Positions 1-5,476 of a DNA stretch of 7,791 bases are shown here, in pieces. Below the pieces are notes generated by a model. The model had not been told where the DNA came from. It did not search any database and saw nothing but the letters and a program-made list of their open reading frames with translations. The position numbers and the translations under genes are program-made. The stretch comes from Bacteroidales bacterium. Lineage in GTDB: Bacteria > Bacteroidota > Bacteroidia > Bacteroidales > UBA3824. Each line of letters begins with the position of its first letter. Within the stretch, counting starts at the first letter, position 1. The DNA is taken from contig JAFXMJ010000145.1 in assembly GCA_017530465.1 (NCBI GenBank), positions 1-7,791 of the forward strand. Direction: 5' to 3'.

Positions 1-738
1 ATGGACAAGTGCGTAAATGATTTTTTTGAATATCCCAACACAATGTTTGGCGACAATGCGGACGGCAACCTCACCACTGTAACTGCGCTGCACCTCGCCT
101 CCGCCTTCACAAGGATAAGTGGAAACGGCATTTATATGGTTGACTACGAAAAAAACAAAGTATTCTTCATGTCGGAAAACATCGCGAGATGGTGCGGCAT
201 ACCGCCTGAAAAAGTCGGTTGCTACGACGAATATGTGAAATGCGTCCCCGACAGCGATTACAAGATGCTCATAGAAATCAATGAGGCTGCGTTCAAATAT
301 CTGCAAAATCTGCCCGACGACGAAATTATCAAATATTCCCTTTCCTACAACTTCCACTTTCACAAACTGCTGGTGCATCAATACTTTACGCCCGTAGTGG
401 TGGAAAATGGCATTATCAAAATAGGCCTCTTTGTACTCACAACGCCGTCGGAACAAGAATCTGGGCGGATAATAATGCGCAGATACGGCAATTCAGATTT
501 TTATGAATACTCCCGCACCCAAAAAAATTGGGAACACAAAGATGGCGTGGTACTCTCTGACATAGAGCATAAAGTGCTTTGGCTCTCGGCGCAGGGCAAC
601 ACCGTGGAGCAAATCGGCGAGGAAATCCACAAGTCGCCGAACACTGTGAAGACCTACAAAAAACGCCTTTTCAAAAAACTTGGCGTATCGAGCATCAGCG
701 AGGCGTTGGTTTTCGCCATCAACAACAGACTGCTGTGA
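1..738 (+). CDS. PAS-like / LuxR-type HTH transcriptional regulator
   Basis: The 245-residue protein has a C-terminal LuxR-type (GerE) helix-turn-helix at about residues 185-243. It begins LSDIEHKVLWLSAQG, and the recognition-helix region (about 211-226) reads KSPNTVKTYKKRLFKKLG, which is the family pattern. The N-terminal part (about 35-150) has the length and pattern of a PAS sensor domain: GIYMVDYEKNKVFFMSEN, then a VPDSDY segment like the loop of PAS-containing LuxR proteins. No receiver domain or phospho-acceptor aspartate is visible, so control is probably by a ligand or partner rather than classical phosphotransfer. It lies 86 nt upstream of the two small secreted-protein genes on the same strand and is a candidate regulator of them (inference). 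The ATG is the first base of the window, so its promoter and any longer N-terminus cannot be seen. The stop is TGA. Confidence 0.85.
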   Translation: MDKCVNDFFEYPNTMFGDNADGNLTTVTALHLASAFTRISGNGIYMVDYEKNKVFFMSENIARWCGIPPEKVGCYDEYVKCVPDSDYKMLIEINEAAFKYLQNLPDDEIIKYSLSYNFHFHKLLVHQYFTPVVVENGIIKIGLFVLTTPSEQESGRIIMRRYGNSDFYEYSRTQKNWEHKDGVVLSDIEHKVLWLSAQGNTVEQIGEEIHKSPNTVKTYKKRLFKKLGVSSISEALVFAINNRLL

Positions 739-787
739 CCGCAAAAAATTCACCCGAAAGTGTCTATAAAATCTCGAAAATTATCAT

Positions 788-795
788 TATATTTG
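788..795 (+). promoter_or_regulatory. Bacteroidetes -7 promoter element upstream of the secreted-protein pair
   Basis: TATATTTG matches the Bacteroidetes primary-sigma -7 consensus TAnnTTTG in all six fixed positions, 29 nt before the ATG at 825. No TTTG is seen at the expected -33 position (about 764-768). The promoter may therefore be weak or activator-dependent, which would fit control by the LuxR-type protein just upstream (inference). Confidence 0.5.
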
Positions 796-824
796 CAGCC
801 ACAAAACTAACGAAGTATCAAAAT

Positions 825-1421
825 ATGAAACAGATTATCTTAACAGCATTATTATCAGCAATTTGCATCATTGCAAACGCACAGGAAAACGACGACATTC
901 AGACCGTGTCGCAAGGCGATACCAAGTATTACCACATCGACGAGCCAACCCACGGGTCGGAATATATATGGCAGATAGACCCAGCTGACGCGGGTGTCAT
1001 TTCTGTGGAGGACGACAACACCGCCCGCATCTTCGTGACATGGAGCAAGGAAGGCTCGCTAATGGTACACGAGCGCAACTCCGCCGGATGCGAGAGCGGC
1101 ATCACCACGCTCAAAATAAAAATCAAGGATGTCCCCACGTTGTACGCCGGCTTTGAAGACCAGGCTTTGTGCTTCGGCGAGGATGCTGTAATAAATTTTC
1201 CCGAGAGAGCCAAAATGCCCATCAAGTTCACCTACACATTCGACGGACAAGAGCGCACAGTACAGGACTGCAACAAATACACCTACCTACTTGGCAAAGA
1301 ATCAGGCGTTTACATATTCGTAGGCGGCACAGATGCCAACAATGTAAAGATAGAGCCCAACGGACACGCCACCGCAACTATCGCGCTCCCTCTCAAAAAA
1401 CTCACCATCAAAACAGAGTGA
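825..1421 (+). CDS. Secreted PKD/Ig-like domain protein, first gene of a two-gene surface operon
   Basis: The 198-residue protein begins with a clear signal peptide: MKQ, a hydrophobic stretch, and an ANA/Q cleavage site at about residues 19-20. Residues 30-102 resemble the PKD-like or Ig-like repeats of Bacteroidetes surface proteins (YIWQIDPADAGVI, RIFVTWSKEGSLMVHE, then NSAGCESG and a terminal beta strand). Residues 105-198 look like a second, more divergent beta-sandwich with cysteines at 116 and 149. There is no T9SS sorting domain and no lipobox, so by itself it should stop in the periplasm. The next gene, which does carry a sorting domain, begins 2 nt after this stop, so the two are almost surely co-transcribed and perhaps form a complex. 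The reading frame is open upstream to 579, but the ATG at 825 is preferred because of the signal peptide and the promoter at 788. Molecular function is unknown. Confidence 0.8.
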   Translation: MKQIILTALLSAICIIANAQENDDIQTVSQGDTKYYHIDEPTHGSEYIWQIDPADAGVISVEDDNTARIFVTWSKEGSLMVHERNSAGCESGITTLKIKIKDVPTLYAGFEDQALCFGEDAVINFPERAKMPIKFTYTFDGQERTVQDCNKYTYLLGKESGVYIFVGGTDANNVKIEPNGHATATIALPLKKLTIKTE

Positions 1422-1423
1422 TT

Positions 1424-2005
1424 ATGAAAACTATTGCGACAACCATAATAATGACACTCGCGCTGCTCTCCGCACAGGCGCAGGAAGCCGACTACGTGAT
1501 AGAAGGCGAACAAGGCAAAGAGATTGTGCTGAATGTGAGCGGATTGTTGGAAGACGGCAATTCGCAGCTATTGGTATCTATGATAGATGGAAATAGCGAC
1601 GATTTCAGCGTCTCCGACCTTGAAGACGGCAAGATTTCGTTCCTATTCAATACCGCCGACGAATACCTCTTTGACTTCAAGGAGCAACTCGGCGAGTGCA
1701 GCTTCAACACCATGGTGCGCTTCGAGATTTTGAAGGACATCGAGCTGTACATACCCAACATCTTCACTCCCGACGGCGACGGCATCAACGACCAATTCCA
1801 CATCAAATACGACCGCCGTCCCGAAGTGTTTGACATTGTGATATACAACCGCGAGGGCAAAAAGATGTACACCTCCTCCAATCCCGATTTCCAATGGGAC
1901 GGCTCCAAATGTACCGCCGGTGTGTATAGTTACATTATCAAATACCACAGCCTCGGACGCCCCAAGAGCGTATCGGGCTACATCACCCTTGCCGACCGCC
2001 GATAA
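1424..2005 (+). CDS. Small secreted protein with T9SS type B (gliding-motility-associated) C-terminal sorting domain
   Basis: The 193-residue protein has an N-terminal signal peptide (MKTIATTIIM..., AQA/Q cleavage near residue 19) and a short acidic N-terminal domain (about 20-105). It ends in a full type B C-terminal domain (about 109-193), the family often named CHU_C or gliding motility-associated C-terminal domain. Hallmarks are IPNIFTPDGDGINDQF (110-125), FDIVIYNREGKKMYTS (136-151), FQWDGSKCTAGVYSYIIKY (156-174) and a final strand ending TLADRR. Such domains direct proteins across the outer membrane through the type IX system. Usually they tail proteins many times longer; here the cargo is only about 85 residues. 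It starts 2 nt after the PKD-like gene and its last 23 nt overlap the convergent HsdR-N-like gene. No T9SS machinery or PorP/SprF-like partner is in the window. The sorting-domain call is confident; the function is unknown. Confidence 0.9.
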   Translation: MKTIATTIIMTLALLSAQAQEADYVIEGEQGKEIVLNVSGLLEDGNSQLLVSMIDGNSDDFSVSDLEDGKISFLFNTADEYLFDFKEQLGECSFNTMVRFEILKDIELYIPNIFTPDGDGINDQFHIKYDRRPEVFDIVIYNREGKKMYTSSNPDFQWDGSKCTAGVYSYIIKYHSLGRPKSVSGYITLADRR

Positions 2006-2450
2006 GGTCGCCGTATTGAGGGATGTCTTTCAAGAAAGTATATTTGCTGCTATTGGCGTCGTACTTGGCGCAATAATGGCTCAGTCCGTTGGTGACGATG
2101 ATGAGCGGGGCGCGGAATTTGATATTGTACCTTGCCACCTGATTGAAGGTCTCCTGCGTGATTTTCACGTCCGTAGCCTTGCACTCCACCACCACGAGAG
2201 GGTTGCCGTTGCGGTCGTAGATAACGATGTCGGAGCGTTTTTGAGTGTTGAAAAGTTTGAGCCCGTTTTCCGTCATCATCAGCGACGCCGGGTAATGCAA
2301 ATCTTCCGTAAGATAATGCACAAAATTCTGCCTCACCCATTCTTCGGGGGTGAGGACGAGGTATTTTTTCCTGATAATGTCAAATATGTATGTGCGAGTC
2401 CCGTCGTTGCGGATGCTGATGTCGTGCCGGGGCAGATTGAGTGCTTCCAT
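1983..2450 (-). CDS. Stand-alone HsdR N-terminal-like (PD-(D/E)XK fold) protein
   Basis: The 155-residue protein matches the type I restriction enzyme R-subunit N-terminal domain family (HSDR_N_2) found in most Bacteroidetes as a single-domain protein. Visible motifs are LTPEEWVRQNFVHYLTED (33-50), KRSDIVIYDRNGNPLVVVECKA (71-92 region; D74, E89, K91), TQETFNQVARYN (98-109) with Q104, and LIIVTNGLSHYC (116-127). Together these are the PD-(D/E)XK nuclease core with a QxxRY-type motif. There is no helicase, translocase, specificity or methylase gene nearby, so it is not evidence of a restriction system; the cellular role of the stand-alone form is unclear to me. The strong promoter-like element at 2466-2497 lies immediately upstream, leaving a leader of only about 10 nt. 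The last seven residues and stop (TGA) overlap the end of the convergent surface-protein gene. Confidence 0.85.
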   Translation of the reverse strand: MEALNLPRHDISIRNDGTRTYIFDIIRKKYLVLTPEEWVRQNFVHYLTEDLHYPASLMMTENGLKLFNTQKRSDIVIYDRNGNPLVVVECKATDVKITQETFNQVARYNIKFRAPLIIVTNGLSHYCAKYDANSSKYTFLKDIPQYGDLIGGRQG

Positions 2451-2456
2451 CGTGTT

Positions 2457-2499
2457 AATTTTGCCGAAAGTTACGCATTATTTTTCTTTTGGGCAAAAA
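2457..2499 (-). promoter_or_regulatory. Promoter of the HsdR-N-like gene; copy 1 of a repeated promoter segment
   Basis: Read on the minus strand, TTTG (2497-2494) is followed after 20 nt by TAACTTTC (2473-2466). This fits the Bacteroidetes -33/-7 architecture, with C instead of G at the last -7 base. Perfect 7-bp inverted repeats, TTTTGCC at 2459-2465 and GGCAAAA at 2492-2498, frame the core. The same segment, identical at 37 of 43 positions by manual alignment, occurs at 4223-4265 before the other minus-strand gene. Confidence 0.65.
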
Positions 2500-2526
2500 T
2501 TTTTTTATACGTCAATTGCATTTTTT

Positions 2527-2558
2527 TTCGTTTTTGTACAAAAAATGTATTTATTTTG
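2527..2558 (+). promoter_or_regulatory. Possible weak promoter for amn
   Basis: TTCG (2527-2530, three of four matches to TTTG) is followed after 20 nt by TTATTTTG (2551-2558), which has one mismatch to TAnnTTTG. The ATG of amn follows 52 nt later. The surrounding 2500-2560 region is very AT-rich, so chance matches are likely. No Shine-Dalgarno sequence precedes the ATG at 2611. Confidence 0.3.
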
Positions 2559-2610
2559 TGACTGCTAAAATACGCATCGTAATTATTTACCTCAAAAACA
2601 CCTAAATATT

Positions 2611-3390
2611 ATGAAGACAAAGGAAGAAATAGTCAACAACTGGCTGCCAAGATACACAGGGCGCGAACTCGCCGACTTCGACAAGTACGTGCTGCTCACC
2701 AATTTCAACAATTACCTCGACCTATTTGCCAAAAAATTTGGTGCGAAGGTGATGGGACTCGACAAAAACATGCCCAACGTCTCCGCCGATGGCATCACGC
2801 TCATCAATTTTGGCATGGGCAGCCCCAACGCCGCCACCATTATGGACCTCCTTGGTGCCATTCAACCCGAGGCGGTGCTATTCCTCGGCAAATGCGGCGG
2901 CCTCAAAAAAATCAACAAGCTCGGCGACATCATACTGCCAATTGCAGCCATACGCGGCGAAGGCACGTCAGACCAATACATGCCGCCCGAAGTGCCCGCA
3001 TTGCCCGCATTCCAGCTCGTGAGAGCCGCATCGGCAGTGGTGCGCGACCTTGGACACGACTACTGGACCGGCACGGTGTACACCACCAACCGCCGTGTGT
3101 GGGAGTGGGACGAGGATTTCAAAAACTATCTGCGCAAAATCCGCACGATGGGCGTCGACATGGAGACCGCTACCCTATTCACAGTTGCCTTCAAAAACAA
3201 GATTCCCTGCGGCGCGATGCTCTTGGTATCAGACCAGCCGATGGTGGCGTCGGGCGTCAAGACCCGCGAGAGCGACAACAAGGTAACACACAATTACGTG
3301 GAAGACCACCTCGAAATGGGCATCCGCACACTCAAGGAAATCATGAACAATTGCCGGAGCGTCAAGCACCTTCGTTTTGACGAAGACTAA
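2611..3390 (+). CDS. amn: AMP nucleosidase (short Bacteroidetes form)
   Basis: The 259-residue protein belongs to the nucleoside phosphorylase (PNP/UDP) superfamily and resembles the short AMN-like family of Bacteroidetes. That family lacks the extra N-terminal domain of the roughly 480-residue enterobacterial enzyme. AMP nucleosidase hydrolyses AMP to adenine and ribose 5-phosphate in the cytoplasm, contributing to purine salvage and adenylate control. Landmarks are INFGMGSPNAATIMDLL (phosphate-binding region, about 65-81), LFLGKCGGLKKI (90-101), the MGVDMETATLF motif (180-190), in which the Glu contacts the ribose hydroxyls in this superfamily, and LLVSDQP (204-210), with D208 as the likely purine-interacting acid. 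The length is normal and there are no internal breaks. The last 29 nt overlap the convergent two-TM protein gene. Specificity for AMP rather than another nucleoside is inferred from family resemblance. Confidence 0.88.
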   Translation: MKTKEEIVNNWLPRYTGRELADFDKYVLLTNFNNYLDLFAKKFGAKVMGLDKNMPNVSADGITLINFGMGSPNAATIMDLLGAIQPEAVLFLGKCGGLKKINKLGDIILPIAAIRGEGTSDQYMPPEVPALPAFQLVRAASAVVRDLGHDYWTGTVYTTNRRVWEWDEDFKNYLRKIRTMGVDMETATLFTVAFKNKIPCGAMLLVSDQPMVASGVKTRESDNKVTHNYVEDHLEMGIRTLKEIMNNCRSVKHLRFDED

Positions 3391-4207
3391 ACAAATTCTT
3401 TTTTTTGAGCAGGATGGATATTACAAACATAACCCCCATTGCCATAAAGAAATAGCCCATTACAGTCCATACAATGGATGCCAATGCGCCTGAATCGTCC
3501 ATAGAGATGCGGTCGCCGCCCACGAGGACAATATTTTTGCCGGGGAATACGCCCAACGTCGCCCTGCCGTTGCCAAGTCTTGCCGCGAAGGTCGCCTTCT
3601 CGTCCTGAGCCATGTAGGTCACATTGAAGCAGAAACTATAATCGCCTCGATTGGGATAATAGCGGGAATTAATGAAAAATTCCGTCTTGCGCGGGTTGAT
3701 TTCTGATTCCCAAATACGGTACATCTTTTTCATATACGAAAATAGGAATACCAGCGAATCAGGCTTTTGGAGCGGCGTGCCGTCGTTGAGGTACAAGTCG
3801 CCAATTATCTGACAATAAGGCTCTTCTGCAATAGGGAGAGCCAAAGTGTCAAAATTGGTGTTGGCTTCGCGTTCTTTGAGCGATGATTGTCTCTCCTTTA
3901 CAATATCGATGCAGACGTAAGAGCCTACAAGCAGGTCGAGCACAGTGTCTTTTACGAGATGCGCTTTTTGGAATACATAATCCTTGATGAGATAATCCTT
4001 TGGGTCGCCACTATTGACGGCGGCGGAGATTTCAGCGTCGGATGACAGCACAGGCAGATTGAACATACGCTCCTGCAATTCGTCCTGACCTGCCGTCTCC
4101 TTGCCCATGCCCTTGAGCCACCATCCAAATATAAACACGCCGACACAAAAAGCCAGCGACAGCACCATCAATACAATGGCGCAACCTTTTTTTTCGTTCT
4201 GTTCCAT
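3362..4207 (-). CDS. Hypothetical protein with two transmembrane segments and a large soluble middle domain
   Basis: I do not recognise this 281-residue protein. It begins with a short charged segment (MEQNEKKG), then a hydrophobic helix at about 9-30 ending FGWWLKG. A roughly 210-residue soluble part (33-240) is rich in beta-type patterns (SYVCIDIVKERQ, CQIIGDLYL, KNIVLVGGDRISMDD). A second helix follows at about 243-267, and the end is basic (LLKKKNLFSLRQ). By the positive-inside rule the termini are likely cytoplasmic and the middle domain periplasmic. The ATG at 4207 is preferred over an in-frame TTG at 4219 because it is a standard start and leaves about 18 nt after the promoter's predicted start point. 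A distant relation to membrane-anchored BAM/GIDE-like or TMEM43-like proteins is a guess from topology only. It is transcribed divergently from holA, and its tail overlaps amn by 29 nt. Confidence 0.7.
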   Translation of the reverse strand: MEQNEKKGCAIVLMVLSLAFCVGVFIFGWWLKGMGKETAGQDELQERMFNLPVLSSDAEISAAVNSGDPKDYLIKDYVFQKAHLVKDTVLDLLVGSYVCIDIVKERQSSLKEREANTNFDTLALPIAEEPYCQIIGDLYLNDGTPLQKPDSLVFLFSYMKKMYRIWESEINPRKTEFFINSRYYPNRGDYSFCFNVTYMAQDEKATFAARLGNGRATLGVFPGKNIVLVGGDRISMDDSGALASIVWTVMGYFFMAMGVMFVISILLKKKNLFSLRQNEGA

Positions 4208-4222
4208 AACAACTTTCAAAAA

Positions 4223-4265
4223 AATTTTGCCGAAAGATACACATTATTTTTTGTTGTGGCAAAAA
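4223..4265 (-). promoter_or_regulatory. Promoter of the two-TM hypothetical gene; copy 2 of the repeated promoter segment
   Basis: On the minus strand, TTTG (4263-4260), a 20-nt spacer and TATCTTTC (4239-4232) give the same architecture and spacing as copy 1. The inverted repeats TTTTGCC (4225-4231) and GGCAAAA (4258-4264) are also kept, with the same 26-nt interval. The segment overlaps the plus-strand holA promoter. Confidence 0.65.
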
Positions 4266-4280
4266 AAATAACTACTTTTG
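4250..4280 (+). promoter_or_regulatory. Promoter of holA
   Basis: TTTG (4250-4253) is followed after 19 nt by TACTTTTG (4273-4280), an exact match to TAnnTTTG with correct spacing. This is the best match to the Bacteroidetes primary-sigma promoter in the window. The ATG of holA lies 48 nt downstream. It overlaps the oppositely directed promoter at 4232-4263. Confidence 0.7.
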
Positions 4281-4328
4281 CAGCATACGCCATTACAGAA
4301 TACAACTTAAAAACCACAAAAACGCAAC

Positions 4329-5258
4329 ATGGCAGCCACATACGAATCCATAATGTCGGACTTGAAGGCCGGTAAATACGCCAACGTCTATCTATTGCAG
4401 GGCGACGAGCCGTATTTCATCGACCAAATCTCCGGCTATATCGAAAACAATGTACTCACGCCCGACGAGCGCATATTCAACCAGACTATTGTCTATGGCA
4501 AGGATACCGACGTGAGGAACATCGACGTGATGGCTCGTAGATTCCCGGCAATGGCCAAGTACCAAGTGGTGATAGTGAAGGAGGCTCAGGAGCTCAAGAA
4601 AATCGAAGACCTTGTATATTACGCGCAAAAACCGCAGAAGACCACCATACTTGTCCTCTGCCACAAGTACAAGACCTTGGACAAACGCAAGAAACTCGCC
4701 TCGCAGATAGAAAAATGCGGCGTGCTGTTTACGTCCGCCAAACTTTACGAAAACAAGATTCCCGCGTGGATCGACAATTATATAAAGGGGCTCGGGCTGG
4801 TCAGCAATCCAAATTCAACAAGGCTGCTGACGGAATACCTCGGCACCGACCTCTCAAAAATTAGCAACGAACTCGACAAACTCGCCATCGCTCTGCCCAA
4901 GGGAGCCACCGTGACGCCCGAAATCATTCAGGACAACATCGGCATCTCCAAAGACTACAACAACTTCGAGCTACAGAACGTAATAGCCCATGGCAACGTA
5001 GAAAAGGCGGCGAGGATTGTGGCACATTTTGCCAAAAACCAAAAAGACAACCCCATCGTGCTGACAATAACGTCGCTGTACGGATTTTTCTCCAAGATGC
5101 TGATATATTGGCAGTACCAGGGCAAGGACAATGCAACTCTCGCGGCGGCTATGGGCTGCAATCCCTATTTCCTGCGCGACTACCAGGACGCGGCAAGGAC
5201 GCTCAGCCTGCCGAGGGTAATCAACGCCATCTCCCTGCTACGCGAATACGACCTCTAG
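4329..5258 (+). CDS. holA: DNA polymerase III subunit delta, ended early by an in-frame TAG
   Basis: The 309-residue product (to the TAG) is a HolA-type clamp-loader delta subunit. In the holoenzyme, delta contacts the beta sliding clamp and opens it for loading onto DNA. The diagnostic N-terminal motif is VYLLQGDEPYFIDQI (about 20-34). Then come the P-loop-less AAA+ fold (FPAMAKYQVVIVKEAQEL, 72-89), the LVLCHKYKTLDKRKKL segment (about 108-123), and the C-terminal collar region with SLYGFFSKMLIYWQYQGK (about 249-266) and ending LLREYDL. Related proteins normally continue beyond REYDL with a helix. Here TAG at 5256-5258 is followed in the same frame by 24 conserved-looking sense codons to TAA at 5331. 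Full length would be 334 residues. The truncated product would lose the last collar helix. Because delta is normally essential, a recent mutation, a base-call error or suppression of the TAG must be considered. Confidence 0.85.
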   Translation: MAATYESIMSDLKAGKYANVYLLQGDEPYFIDQISGYIENNVLTPDERIFNQTIVYGKDTDVRNIDVMARRFPAMAKYQVVIVKEAQELKKIEDLVYYAQKPQKTTILVLCHKYKTLDKRKKLASQIEKCGVLFTSAKLYENKIPAWIDNYIKGLGLVSNPNSTRLLTEYLGTDLSKISNELDKLAIALPKGATVTPEIIQDNIGISKDYNNFELQNVIAHGNVEKAARIVAHFAKNQKDNPIVLTITSLYGFFSKMLIYWQYQGKDNATLAAAMGCNPYFLRDYQDAARTLSLPRVINAISLLREYDL

Positions 5259-5333
5259 AGCAAAGGCGTGGGCAATGTATCCACCGACGGCGGCGCATTG
5301 TTGCAGGAATTGGTGTTCAAAATAATGCACTAA
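5259..5333 (+). pseudogene. holA: In-frame continuation of holA after the TAG
   Basis: Reading on in the holA frame after the TAG gives SKGVGNVSTDGGALLQEL followed by VFKIMH and TAA at 5331-5333. As I recall Bacteroidetes delta subunits, they commonly end with a segment like REYDLKSKGVGN followed by a helix ending in FKI. The stop thus probably replaces a lysine codon: AAG to TAG is one change. The continuation has no further stop or frameshift, so it is either translated or only recently cut off. Confidence 0.75.
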
Positions 5334-5363
5334 AAAATTTGAAATAATTTTTTTGCATTTTTA

Positions 5364-5395
5364 TTTGCATTTGGCGTATTTGTTGCTTAATTTTA
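5364..5395 (+). promoter_or_regulatory. Possible promoter of the HAMP-GAF-PAS receptor gene
   Basis: TTTG (5364-5367), a 20-nt spacer and TAATTTTA (5388-5395, last base A instead of G) match the -33/-7 pattern except at one position. This leaves an untranslated leader of about 75 nt before the ATG at 5477. The 143-nt gap from the holA TAA is AT-rich. It has a 9-bp direct repeat, TTTGCATTT, at 5352-5360 and 5364-5372, and no hairpin followed by a T-run that I can support as a terminator. Confidence 0.4.
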
Positions 5396-5476
5396 TGCAG
5401 AAAAATTATGCGTGTTTTGGCTGCACGGCAGAAACTCGCAATTGATTGATAATTAGAAATTTAACATACAAACGAG

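Noticed and set aside
741..800. Third copy of the repeated promoter cassette (ACCCGAAAG followed later by CATTATATTT)
   Set aside because: Only short pieces match, the spacing differs, the inverted-repeat arms are absent, and on the minus strand it would point into the end of the regulator gene.
579..824. Upstream in-frame extension of the PKD-like gene overlapping the LuxR-type gene
   Set aside because: The added sequence is basic, low-complexity shadow coding of the regulator gene. The ATG at 825 begins a clear signal peptide and follows a good -7 element.
1169..1423. Upstream in-frame extension of the sorting-domain gene
   Set aside because: It overlaps the PKD-like gene in another frame and would bury the signal peptide that starts at 1424.
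1920..2561. 213-codon plus-strand open frame across the HsdR-N-like gene
   Set aside because: Antisense shadow. The minus-strand protein has recognisable family motifs, while this frame has none and ends in phenylalanine-rich translation of AT-rich intergenic DNA.
4208..4219. TTG at 4219 as the start of the two-TM gene
   Set aside because: It adds only four residues and would leave almost no leader after the promoter. The ATG at 4207 is a standard start.
5352..5372. Direct repeat TTTGCATTT twice, 12 bp apart, as an operator
   Set aside because: It lies in very AT-rich DNA where such repeats are frequent, and it overlaps promoter-like words. Nothing else supports a binding site.
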